From assembly GCA_020636255.1 (NCBI GenBank), contig JACJYE010000013.1, positions 62,001 through 126,000 on the forward strand: a stretch of DNA of 64,000 bases, read 5' to 3'. This stretch comes from Lewinellaceae bacterium. GTDB lineage: Bacteria; Bacteroidota; Bacteroidia; Chitinophagales; Saprospiraceae. The notes below the pieces were generated by a model. It was given only the letters and a program-made list of their open reading frames with translations. It made no database searches and was not told where the DNA came from. Numbering within the stretch: the stretch's first letter is position 1; every line of letters starts with the position of its first letter. This document shows positions 8,609-18,430 of the stretch, piece after piece. Made by a program: the position numbers and the translations under genes.

Positions 8609-8743
8609 GTTAGATGGGGGTATGGCTGGGTGATGTTATAAATGGTTGTTACACCAAGTTTCACGAAGAAGACACGAAGCTACACAAAGGCAAACGGGCC
8701 TCTGGCGCCGCGATTCAAGAATCAATAGTAAGATCGTTCGTGA

Positions 8744-8903
8744 GGGGCTGTCTCAAAAGTATGGAATTGAAAAATAGTGCCAAATCATGTTTCGCCGCCT
8801 GGCCTAGCCCCTCTGGCTCCCCAAAGGGGAGAACCGGCCAGGCGTCGATAAACAGCATATTATTTGGCTTCGATGTTTTTATTTTGACTTTTGAGACAGC
8901 CCC
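8744..8903. mobile_element. MITE-like element with GGGGCTGTCTCAAAAGT ends
   Basis: A 160-bp segment with perfect 17-bp terminal inverted repeats (8744-8760 and 8887-8903) and weaker inner symmetry around GCCAAAT. It encodes no protein. The ends resemble transposase-recognised termini. A shorter relative lies at 40203-40277. No clear target-site duplication was found. Confidence 0.6.
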
Positions 8904-9065
8904 GAAACGGCCTAATGTGCAAGTCTCCGACTTGCGTATATGCTGCCTGCCCAGCAAATAATAAATGGCCGAATCCCGCCAGTCGGAGACTGGCTTGTTT
9001 TTCCGCATCGGGACGGAGTCCCTCGCGAACGGCTTTATACATCTTTTACCGGCAGCACTAGAGGC

Positions 9066-9862
9066 TCGTTTTCCTTTACCGGAGGCTCCGCCACACCGCC
9101 TTTTCGTCCACGGGCGCTGGCCGTAACGCCCTTTGGGCGAGCTGGACGAGGGCTTATCCCTGTTGATGCTCATCTGCCTTTTGGGCGAGGTGGCTGGCTC
9201 CGCGGCTACGGCATCTGTAATGACGGGCCGGAGGCCCGTTTTCCTTTACCGGAGGCTCCGCCGCACCGCCTTTTCGTCCACGGGCGCTGTAAGTAACGCC
9301 CTTTGGGCGAGCTGGACGAGGGTTATCCCTGTTGATGCTCATCTGCCTTTTGGGCGAGGTGGCTGGCTCCGCGGCTACGGCATCTGTAATGACGTACCGG
9401 GATAGCCCGTTTTCCTTTACCGGAGGCTCCGCCGCAACGCCTTTTCGTCCAGGGGCGCTGGTGTAACGCCCTTTGGGCGAGCTGGACGAGGGGTTATCCC
9501 TGTTGATGCTCATCTGCCTTTTGGGCGAGGTGGCTGGCTCCGCGGCTACGGCATTCGTAATGACGGGTACCGGATACCTGTTTTCCTTTGCCGGAGGCTC
9601 CGCCGCACCGCCTTTCGTCCACGGCGCTGTCGTAGTTAACGCCCTTTTTGGGCGAGCTGGACGAGGGGTTATCCCTGTTGATGCTCATCTGCCTTTTGGG
9701 CGAGGTGGCTGGCTCTGCGGCTACGGCATCTGTAATGACGGGCCCGATACCTGTTTTCCTTTACCGGAGGCTCCGCCGCAACGCCTTTTCGTCCACGGGC
9801 GTTGCCGTGTATGGGCGAGTTGGACGAGGGGTTCTCCCTGTTGATGCCATCTGGCATACACG
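9066..9862. repeat. Long tandem structured repeat, family C, about five copies
   Basis: Units of roughly 165-180 bp contain TTACCGGAGGCTCCGCCGCA, CCTTTTCGTCCACGGGCGCT, GGGCGAGCTGGACGAGGG, TTGATGCTCATCTGCC and GGTGGCTGGCTCCGCGGCTA, then a variable hairpin (for example GGGCC-GGA-GGCCC at 9225-9237). The array is stop-poor in several frames, which generates false open reading frames on both strands. The same modules, in the opposite orientation and shorter, form the array at 31.1-31.6 kb. The whole gap 8609-9960 holds only this array, the MITE at 8744 and, near 8645-8695, a tract of the CACGAAGAAGACACGAAG type. Confidence 0.85.
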
Positions 9863-9959
9863 GCTGGGCAAATTTTCCTGTTAGTTTTGTTTTATATGAG
9901 GGCGAGCTGGACGAGGGTTTATCAAAATCATTGGGCTATGCCATCTTCAATCTGATTTT

Positions 9960-10225
9960 TTGAACTTCTACAAAATTGAATCCTGTTCAATTGTATTTGC
10001 TGGAATTGCCTTTTATGTCGGAACAGGCGTACTGGAAATACGGGCACTACTCATTCAATATTATACAGCTAAGGTAGAGGAAGAAGTTGAACAAATATGG
10101 GAAAAACGCAAGTATTCTTCGAAATCATTTGATGAAGCTACAAAGGGCTTACACTTGCGGGCAAAGAAGCAAGCTTGTCGTTAATAGTTCTCGATACAAA
10201 TTGCCTTTGCCCTTTAACCTTCCAC
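9960..10225 (+). pseudogene. Possible remnant of an antitoxin and the start of a PIN toxin
   Basis: A 74-codon frame (TTG start) ends at 10184 with EVEQIWEKRKYSSKSFDEA. Overlapping it in another frame is IVLDTNCL (near 10186-10212), which looks like the first strand of a PIN-domain ribonuclease with its conserved Asp-Thr-Asn. The frame then runs into the opposite-strand methyltransferase gene and no PIN domain follows. I read this as a truncated toxin-antitoxin remnant next to the repeat array, but each piece is short and the assignment is weak. Confidence 0.3.
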
Positions 10226-10921
10226 GCCACTCCCGCACCCCACATAGCGCCATTTTTCCGGAATAAAAGGAAGGCAGGCGTCAATGGTGGCGAGGGAGGA
10301 CTTCAGGGGCTCGCTGCCGGGGCGCGAAGGCGCGCAGGAAGCCCGTAGCGTGGAGCTCGTAGCGGGCGAAGGCCGATAAGAGCGACCGCATCTCATCCAG
10401 GGGTGAGGTAGCGCCACGACCGGTTTACCCAGGGTACGAACCAGTGCCGCGCCTTGCGGTGCAGGATGCCGCCCTGTGGCAGGTTTTCAGCAAATAACAA
10501 TAAACCGCCGGGGCGGAGCACGCGGTGGATCTCCTGTATTGCCTGCTCGATCTTGTCATAGCGCTGCCTGGCGCCGACGACGCCGAGGATGGATTTGAAG
10601 GTGACAAAATCAAAGGTTTCGTCGGGATAGGGCAGGCTGCTTGCATCGGCGATGTCGTAGCTGATCAGGTTGCTCAGGCCCAGGCTGGTAAGGCGCTTGC
10701 GGGTGTCATCAGGAATGGGTTCTACATCGCTGCAACCATGGCTGAGCCGAAACGCTCGGCAAAGTAGTATACCAGGCCTCCCGCCGCGCGCGCCAAGCTC
10801 GATACCTTTGCCGAGTATGGGGTTCTCCCTTTTGACCACCTGCTCCCAGAAGCGCACTGCCCGCGACCAGGTGCGAATGTCCCCACTCGACGATCAGGCT
10901 GTAGTCTGTTTTATTTGGCAT
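10214..10921 (-). pseudogene. Class I SAM-dependent methyltransferase, frameshifted
   Basis: Pieces in three frames join into one protein. The N-terminus MPNKTDYSLIVEWGH starts at ATG 10921; the SAM-binding motif GKGIELGARGG follows, then ISYDIADASSLPYPDETFDFV and the post-motif HRVLRPGGLLLFAENLP; a C-terminal piece is ATIDACLPFIPEKWRYVGCG. At least three one-base shifts (near 10860, 10770 and 10400, plus one near 10320) break the frame. The family methylates sugars or other small molecules; in this locus a glycan-modifying O-methyltransferase is plausible. Sequencing error is as likely as true decay. Confidence 0.65.
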
Positions 10922-10943
10922 ATTGAAACGTACGAATAAAATA

Positions 10944-11898
10944 CTAACGCCGCCACAGGGCGGGCAGCCCCAGCAGGAACCCCAGGCCGTAGCCAAGGTG
11001 CAGGATGAAAAACGCCACCGGCACCAGCACTTTGGCCGGCGTGGGCGACTGGCTTTTTATCGTGAAATAGATCGCCAGCAGCAGGTACAACCCGATGGGG
11101 ATGAGCCACCAGCTAAAGGGCAGGGCGGCGGGCAGCGTGAACAGGTACACCACAAAACAGGTACCGGCGCCAGGTGCCGCGCCTTCACCACCTGGCCTAC
11201 CTTCTTCAGCACCAGCGGCTTGTAATAACCGTACTGGTAATACTGCCGGAACAGGTTTCGGAACGAATCGCGCACGAAGTAGCGGGAATGGATGCGTACC
11301 GACTGGTAGATGCGCCCGCCCATCCGGATGGTGCGGTAGTTGAACTCGTCGTCCTGGTTGCGGATGAGCTGCTCGTCGAACATACCGAAGCGCCCGAAGG
11401 CCTCCCGCTTCCAGAAACCAAAGGGCACCGTCTCTACAAAAGCATCCGTTACGCGGGTGCGGAAGCTGGCGTTGCCGACGCCGAACGGTGAAGACATACC
11501 GCCGCAATGGCCATCCCAACAGCGCCTCTGCCTTCCGAATAGATGTACCCCCCGACGTTGTCCGCACCGCTGGCCTCGCTGGCTTCGATGCAGGCCTCGA
11601 AATAATCGGGCGGGTACTCGGCATGGGCGTCGAGGCGGGCGATGTAGCGGCCGCTGCAGCGCGGGATTACCAGGTTGAGGGCATAGGGTACGTACCGCTG
11701 CTCGTTGTGCAACAGGTGGATGTTGGGGTGCTCCGCCTGGTAGCGGGCTATGACCTCCAGCGTGCCGTCGGTAGAGCCGCCGTCGATGAGGAACAGCTCT
11801 TTGGCTTCGGGCGCAGCCCCAGGAAAAAACCGATCACCTGGCCGATGTATGGCCTGCTCGTTGTAAACGGGGCAGATGACGGACACTACGGGCTTCAT
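10944..11898 (-). pseudogene. Glycosyltransferase family 2 (ExoA-like), frameshifted
   Basis: The N-terminus VSVICPVYNEQ, the segment FLIDGGSTDGTLEVIARY and ARLDAHAEYPPDYFEAC show a GT-A catalytic domain with the metal-binding DAH. Continuing in other frames are FGVGNASFRTR, FDEQLIRNQDDEFNYR with the catalytic acidic motif, and FRQYYQYGYYKP. The C-terminus has two hydrophobic segments (LPFSWWLIPIGLYLLLAIYF and FFILHLGYGLGFLLG). This layout fits membrane-anchored succinoglycan-type ExoA transferases. Frameshifts lie near 11480 and 11160, with further damage near 11840. It overlaps the stop of the CapK-like gene by 4 bases (ATGA). Confidence 0.7.
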
Positions 11899-13199
11899 AC
11901 CTTATCCAGAAGGGAATAAAAGTGCTTGATCTTGCCGGAAGCAGGGCGTTCGATAGCGTTGGTTTCCCGGATCTCCAGCCGAAGGCCGGGCTCCAGGTAC
12001 TGGTCCATGCTTTGCTGGATCATATCGGCCTCGGCCTTGGTTACCGGCCGTTTGGCATCAATGATGAATACCATTTTATCGGGCTCCGTCTGCTGGATGA
12101 TGAACTCATTGATAAAACCGGCTTTTTCCAGCAAGCTGCGCGAGATATAGTAAAACGCCAGCCCCGGAGCCACCCGGCCACTGGGCAGGCGGACGAAATC
12201 GTTGGTGCGCCCCAGCAGCTCCAGCAATACGCGGCGGTAATCTTTCAGCCCGATGCGCCCCACATCCCCGATCTCATAGCGGATAAGCGGCATAGCGCGG
12301 TTGAACAGGGCCGTACACAGCAGACGCCCTGCCTGCCCATAAGGTAAGGGGCGCCCATCGTTGTCGACGGCCTCCAGAAAAATGAGGCTGTCCGATAAGG
12401 CCCAGGCTCCCGTCGGGTTTTCGAAGGCGATAATGCTGAGCTCGGAAGCGCCGTATTCGTTGACGTACCGGTATGCCGAAACCTTGCTGCAGTACCTGCC
12501 GGTCTTCGGGTGTACACAACTCCGATGTAACGATGCACACTTTCAAGCTGGGGCATAACCGCTTCAGTACGATGCCTTTATCCAACAGGTAACGGGCGAA
12601 GTACGCCATCGAGCTGGTATAGCCATACAGGTAATCGAAAGCCTGGCGGCGAAAGCGCTTTACCCAGCTATCGAGCACCCCGGGGCTCAGGTCGAACACC
12701 GGAAAGCGCCGGCGGCTGCTGAGGTAGTCCTTTACCTGCTCAAAAGCCCATCCTTTCCAGTCGAGCGGAATGCCGTAAAAGCGGGCCTGAAGGGCATCCA
12801 GCCCAATGCCGTGCTGCTCATACAGCTGCTCTACCTTCATCCAGGTGAGGGCGTGGCAGTACTTGTCCTTGGCGTAAAGAACGGATGCCCGGAGGAACCG
12901 GAAGTATTGCCGATATACACCTTTTTCGGCTCGGTTCCGGCAGAAAGCAGTTGTGGCAGGGGCGCCTGGTAGTCCTTCTTCTGAAGGATAGGGATACTCG
13001 CCCAATCCGCCGGCTGGCCGCCGGCTTTTTGCCGGTACCAGGCCGTATTGTCAAAATGGAACCTGAAAATAGCCCACTTCTGCTGTTCCTGCCATTGGAG
13101 CAGGGCGTTTGGTTCCATTCCCTCCAACTGCTGCAACTGCCGCCGGGCGGTTTCTAAAGGGTAACCCTGGAGTTTTAGTATGTGCTGAAAAAGGGACAT
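11895..13199 (-). pseudogene. CapK/PaaK-like adenylate-forming protein, frameshifted
   Basis: Three frames reconstruct a ~435-residue protein of the phenylacetate-CoA ligase superfamily, as found in capsule loci (CapK). The N-terminus MSLFQHILKLQGYP begins at ATG 13199; the P-loop-like YIGNTSGSSGHPF is followed by a central domain and C-terminal MPLIRYEIGDVGRIGL, with the RYEIGD motif that closes on the adenylate. Breaks lie near 12890 and 12300-12500. In capsule clusters such proteins are thought to activate acyl or amino-acid groups that decorate the glycan; substrate unknown. The ATGA overlap with the next gene shows operon structure. Confidence 0.7.
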
Positions 13200-13202
13200 G
13201 GA

Positions 13203-13716
13203 TGGTTGAGGGAACTCCCCCAACCCCCTCTTAAAAGAGGGGGCATAAGCGAGGAGCAGCTATCTGGGCCCCCTCTCTTATCCATGTTCCAGCTGCGGCT
13301 AAGAGAGGGGGTGCCCGATCCCCCATGGATTTTCATTGCGTGATCGGGCGGGGGTGAGTACAGTCAGCGGCTGGAGGGAACTCCCCCAACGCCCCTCTTA
13401 AAAGAGGGGGGCAAGCGAGGAGCAGCTATCTGGGCCCCTCTCTTATCCATGTTCCAGCTGCGGCTAAGAGAGGTGCCCGATCCCCCATGGATTTTCATTG
13501 CGTGATCGGGCGGGGTGAGTACAGGCAGCGGCTGGAGGAACTCCCCAACGCCCTCTTAAAAGAGGGCATAAAGCGAGGAGCAGCTATCCTGGTTTCTTAT
13601 CCATGTTCCAGCTGCGGCTAAGAGGGTGCCTGATCCCCCATGGATTTTCATTGCGTGATCGGGCGGGTGGTGACGCAGTCAGCCTGGAGGGCTTCCAACC
13701 CCTCTTAAAAGAGGGG
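13203..13716. repeat. Four-copy structured tandem repeat, family D
   Basis: Units begin near 13211, 13377, 13537 and 13686, with spacings of 166, 160 and 149 bp. Each contains CCCCTCTT-AA-AAGAGGGG, a larger stem formed by CCCCTCTCTTA and TAAGAGAGGGG around TTCCAGCTGCGG, and GCCCGATC/GATCGGGC around CATGGATTTTCATTGCGT. The last copy reaches into the 3' end of the adjacent glycosyltransferase gene. Nothing else is visible in 13200-13704. Confidence 0.85.
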
Positions 13717-14708
13717 CCTTTTGCCTGGTTCCAACTGGCGATGAGCAACTCGACCGGTACCAATTCGATCTCCGCGTCGAAGCGTATTGAAAGAGCGGGC
13801 GCGGTAGGGCGTTACGCCGGATAGGGCCTGCGCCTGGCGCAGGGTGGCGGCGATGGCGGCGAAGCCTAGCCATCGCTTCGATGCCACTGTCGACGGGCGT
13901 ATTGTCGTAGGTAGGTGGTGTTGATGGAAAATATCGTATTCAGCGCCATAGCAGGATGACACTCCAGGCGTATTGTCGTAATTGGTGGTGTTGATGAAAA
14001 TATCGTATTCGCAGGGCGATCCAGTCGGCTTTTGCTGAAGCCGGGCCTTTTCGCTTTCGCTCAGCTCTTCGGTAGGGACTGGCAACGGGCGAGGCTGCCG
14101 TCTTTGTTGTCGAGCCGCAACCATGCAGAGCCGGCTTGGGATATGCTTTCCTGTCAGGCGTGCCAGTACGCGGATAGCCATCTCGGGATGGTAAGCACTG
14201 GCCAGCGAACGCACCCATAATAAACGCGGCCCCACCAACCGGCGCTCGTGGTAGGGGTATTGGTTGATATTGATAAAATTGGGGATACGGGTCGTAGCGT
14301 AACCTGATCGCTGGAAAGCCGTTTCCAGATAGCCCGAGGGGGCGACATTGATCAGAGAATGGTTGAATACCTGGCGACAGAGCCAGGGGTTGCGCTTCAG
14401 TCGCTTCGGCAGGCTGCCACCATGCAGGATGGGGACATAAGGAACCCGGAGCAGGCGAGCCAGCTGGGATACCAGCACCGCATACCAGAAATTGAGCGTA
14501 GAATAGGTGTCGATCAAAACGACATCCACTTTACGCGTTACCCTGAGCAAGGCATAAGTATGTCCAGCATCCGGATGGCCTTGTTGCGCTTATCGGAAGT
14601 GTATACTACCCGAAAACGGCGCTCCAGCAAAGGCCCCAGTACCTCAATCGTGGTGGGCGTGATGCCGTGCCGGGACAGGCGGTTGCCGACGTAAAGCAAG
14701 CTTTTCAA
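13705..14708 (-). pseudogene. Glycosyltransferase family 4, damaged
   Basis: A TTG-started N-terminus (KSLLYVGNRLSRHG, from 14708) shifts frame near 14550 into VDVVLIDTYSTLNFWYAVL, PYVPILHGGSLPKRL, VAPSGYLETAF and RIPNFININQY, a typical GT4 N-domain and linker. The C-domain is scrambled: EYDIFINTTNYDNTP occurs twice (about 13895-13940 and 13969-14012), the second copy leading into a DNTPVDSGIEAMA-like motif. The end lies in repeat family D. The local duplication and shifts make an active enzyme unlikely if the sequence is correct. Confidence 0.65.
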
Positions 14709-16019
14709 TCGGGGGGATTAATACGATGAAACCTATTCCGTATACAAAGCCCGTTAAGGCTAACCGGGTGGCGGAGTGGAACATAGTTAGAAAAGATAAA
14801 AGAAAGAATAAGACCAGGATAGCTCTTTGAGCGCCTCTTCGTTTAAAATAATCGCGTAGGAAAGCGAATATGATGATCAAGAGCACGAATAACCCTAATA
14901 GGCCATGTTCCGACAATAAGCGGGTTTGCTCGGTATGGGATATATTGTTGACACCATAATCGGGGCGAAGTACATTGGAGATGCCAACTCCTACTCCGAA
15001 TAACGGATGGTCGTGCCACATAGCAAAGTCCGTCAGGACGATCTCAAACCGTCCGCTTGTAGCTTTAGCAAAAGATACTTCTTCAAAACCGTGTTTGGTG
15101 GCGTATGTTTCTCCTTCATATCGGTCCAAAAGGGCGCCCTGTGTTATATTGTTTACGACGAAGAATGAGGTAATGAGCAGAATTCCCAGTAGGGCTGGAA
15201 GCATAATCTTTCGCATTGAATACCCTCTATCGGACAGGTAAATGAAATAACTTAGGCCAACACTTAAGAAAGCGGTGGCCATACCTCCTCTGGAAAAGGT
15301 CAGCAAGATGCGCAATGAGAAAAGGCCGAATAAACCGATATCGATCCATCTCGTAAAGAAAGGTGGGAACCTCAACAAAAAATTGAGGGCAAGACAGGCA
15401 ATACCCAAACCGATAATGGAAGAAACCTGATTGAACCCAAATCCTCCACTGGCTGCAAAATTGGCCATCAACTGAAAGTCGATATCTTTGGTGCTTGGGC
15501 TTCTAAGTGTGATCTGGATAAGGGTGATAAGAATTGGGCCAATAAAGTATATCAATAATTGCTGAAACTGAGGTAGAGCTAGTGGGCGGTGGAAAAAATA
15601 GATGCCGGAAATGGATAATAGGATCAGCCCACCCAATTGGAAAGTCAAAAACTGGCGAAATTGATCAAAGTTTACGCCTTCTACGAAAAGCAGAGAAGGT
15701 AGCAGAAGGAAGATCAAAAAAATAAAAATGGGTTTCCGGAAAAAACGACCTTCAACGGCAATGCCCAAAAGCAGAAGGAAAATTGCTGCTATTTTCCCAT
15801 ATTCCCAGGGTAGGGCTGCTTTGGTCATCCTTAGCCATACTTCCATCCCTACAATATAGGCGGCCAGGTGGTATTTCAACCATTTCGGTTAGATGTCCGG
15901 ATGATCTGGAATACGGCGTATACCAGAACCAATAAACCGAAAACACTGGAAAAGCCAGGTATCAGAAACCCCGCAATCCCTATTAAAATGTGGAATATAA
16001 GGAAAAGTAAACGGCTCAT
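14644..16019 (-). CDS. Wzy-like O-antigen polymerase/ligase, multi-spanning, one frameshift
   Basis: The main frame from 15879 encodes ~411 residues with about ten membrane segments and, before the C-terminal helices, the soluble signature TSGRFEIVLTDFAMWHDHP followed by LFGVGVG and HTEQTRLLSEHGLLGL, characteristic of the Wzy_C/O-antigen-ligase family. The natural start is probably ATG 16019: MSRLLFLIFHILIG with a hydrophobic stretch, shifting frame near 15880 (RTSNRNG to KYHLAAYIVGMEVW). It would join or transfer lipid-linked glycan units at the periplasmic face. Its start overlaps the preceding stop (TAATG), and its C-terminus overlaps the next glycosyltransferase by 65 bases. Confidence 0.75.
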
Positions 16020-17129
16020 TAAAGTAGCTCCCGTTTTATTCTTGTAACAAATCTATCAAATGTAAATTGCTCTGCGAGTTGATAAGCTTGTTTGGCTTTG
16101 GGGAGTAAAGTAGTCTTTGTACTGAGGGCCTGCTTCAGAAAACCGGTAAATGTCGCATTGCCAATATCCCACAGATAACCGTTGGTGTCATCAATATAGT
16201 GGGGTATAGAAGATACATTGGAAACAAGGGGTGTGCAGCCATAATTAGCGGCCTCTGCGACTACTTTGGGAAAGCCTTCAGAATCGGACGGCAGCAGAAA
16301 AAGGTGACAGGTTCCCATAACCTCCGCTACCTTATCTCTGCTAAGAAACCCATGGAAAATAACCGGGACAGGCAGTGTTTTTGCCAGGGCTTCATATTCT
16401 TTTCGCTTAGGCCCGTCGCCCACCAGGTGTAATCTACTGAAATGGGCGGCAACTTCGGGTACCTGAAACGCTTCCAGAATGCGCCCGACCCCTTTGGCAT
16501 CTTCCAGCCGGTGACGAAGCAGGCTTCCAGTGGCCCGGAGTAGTCTTTCCTTGCGATGATCTCTGCTCCTTTACGGCGTTCTTCCTCATCCAAACACGGA
16601 TTCTCAAAGCTCAGGCAATGCTCCGGCTGCCCCGGCCAGCGCCCGTTGATCGTCACCTTGCGCTTTTGCAGCCTGGCCAGCCAGAAGCGCTGCCAGCGGT
16701 AGCCGGGGGGCGGGTTTTCCTGCGCCCAGTTGCCGGCGTATTTGAACCAGCCGGGTTTGCGCACAAACCAGCTCAGATAGGGGATGAGCAACACCCCGAT
16801 GCCCGTAGGGGCGCGGAACTGCCACCAATCCACCTTTTTCAGCGTCTGCCGCACCGTCCGGATCACCGCCGGCGCCTGCCACAGTATGCCCAGTTTGTCG
16901 ATCAGCCGGGGTCCGCCGAAGGGGCGTAGCGGTACGAAGTGGATCTTGTCGGAAAGGTATGGCAGCGCGCTGGGCGGCGCAGTAGGCCTTCATGCAGTAC
17001 GGCGATATGCCAGATCTCTTCGAACAGCTCCAGCAGGTGGTTGAGCTCCCGCACCGTAGGCCCCCATCCGACGATATGCCCGTCAGGGGTGCGGTAGTGC
17101 TCGGTGTGGGAGATTACGGCGAGTTTCAT
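16019..17129 (-). pseudogene. Glycosyltransferase family 4, frameshifted
   Basis: The N-terminus MKLAVISHTEHYRTPDGHIV with GPTVRELNHLLELF is in one frame; the middle (VDWWQFRAPTGIGVLLIPYL, GPLEACFVTGWKMPKG) in a second; the C-domain in a third: GDGPKRKEYEALAK, FHGFLSRDKVAEVM, FLLPSDSEGFPKVVAEA. The SEGFPKVVAEA motif is the usual donor-binding Glu region. Shifts lie near 16970, 16480 and 16420. Joined, it has normal GT4 length (~370 residues). It overlaps the polymerase gene by one base. Confidence 0.72.
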
Positions 17130-17180
17130 AGATTAATTTGAATCGCGAGTACGCCAGGAAGGGTGAAAAACCCCGTTTTT

Positions 17181-17265
17181 TTGAACCGCTAAGGCGCAAA
17201 GGATGATCAAGTGACTCGCGAATTTTCCTTCGAAAAACCTCTGCGTTCTCTGCGTTTGCGGTTCC
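17181..17265. repeat. Second copy of the TTGAACCGC inverted-repeat element
   Basis: It starts with TTGAACCGCTAAGGCGCAAA and ends with TGCGTTTGCGGTTC, with CGAAAAACCTCTGCGTTCTC inside, matching the element at 7308-7403. It lies just 3' of the minus-strand glycosyltransferase that ends at 17272. Confidence 0.65.
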
Positions 17266-17271
17266 AAAACA

Positions 17272-18394
17272 TCACAGCACCTCCAGGTACCGCTCGATCA
17301 CCTTCTCCCACGTAAAGCCCCCCGCCCAGGTTTTGGCGCGGGCAGCATAAACCGGGTAATCCTGCATGATCTCTTCCACCGCATCGGCAATGCCCGTAGT
17401 ATCATGAGGCCCTACCAGGCGGCCTGAGTAGCCGTCCTGTATAGCGTCGGTGATGCCGCTGTCGTTGGCGCCGATGGCGGGCAGCCCCAGGTGGTTGGCC
17501 TCCAGGATGGCGATACCGAAGCCCTCCACATCCCCGTCCGCCTGCCGTTCGCTGAGCATCAGGAAAATATCCGCCCCCCGCAAAGTAGGGGCCAGCTCCG
17601 CATCGGGCAGAGGCCCGTGGAACGTAATGAAGGCCTCTACGCCCAGCTCGCGGCCAGGGCCTCGAAAGCCGGCTGTTGGGTGGGCAGCCCCACGATATGG
17701 TAATGGGCCCCGGGATAACGCTCCAGGATGGTAAGCAGGGCGCGGATGACATTCTGCTGCCCCTTGCGGCGCGTAACGTTGCCCACCGTGGTAGTACCGG
17801 CTGGCCCGGCAGCGTCACCTGCCCCGGATAGCCGTCCAGCCGCTGCGGCTCGAAACCGTTGGGGATCACCGTCACCTTCAGGCGGGGGCGCAGTTTTTTG
17901 GCCAATGTCTTAGTGAATTCAGAGACCGCCACGGCGCGGTCGAACCCCCGCAGGCTCAGGCGGGTCAGCCAGCGGTACCGCGCCGCGCTGGGCCAGCTCG
18001 CTGCCGTGCAGGATGGCGATATAGCGGTGCCGGGTATAGAAGAAGCTGAAAAAGCCCGCCAGCCAGAGGCTGAACTTGCCGGAGGCAGCACGGTGATGGG
18101 CCTGGCGCTATCTATATGCCGCAGGGCCAGCCACAGGCGTTGCAGGTAGGTGATCACAAGAAGGCGGTAGCGGCGGGTCCTATGTATAGGGTAAGGCAGG
18201 GCCTGGTCGTAAGCCCTTTCCTGTAACACGGAGGCGCCGCCCCGGCTATTGGTCACCACCCGGACATCCTTACCGCTACGCTGCATCCAAAGGGCCAGGC
18301 TGGCCGCCTGCTGGCCGATACCGCCGGGCTGGGGGGGGAATTCAGAGGCTATTAATAACGTTATCAAGTTGTTTTTTGATAAGACAAATTTCAA
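17272..18394 (-). pseudogene. Glycosyltransferase family 4, frameshifted
   Basis: The N-domain has LITLLIASEFPPQPGGIGQQ, the glycine-rich loop of GT4 enzymes, and AVAVSEFTKTLAKKLRPRLK followed by VIPNGFEPQRLDGYPG. The C-domain, in another frame, has MRGADIFLMLSERQADGDVE, then GFGIAILEANHLGLPAIG with the donor-binding Glu. Shifts lie near 18080, 17790 and 17650. The C-terminal end is intact (TWEKVIERYLEVL). It opens the stretch downstream of the AT-rich asparagine-synthetase-like gene. Donor and linkage unknown. Confidence 0.72.
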
Positions 18395-18430
18395 TATTCA
18401 ATGCTATTTTATTGAAAAAAGGGAATGTAG

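Noticed and set aside
9066..9862. Several open frames of 60-120 codons on both strands
   Set aside because: They are translations of the tandem repeat; the peptides are repetitive and match no family.
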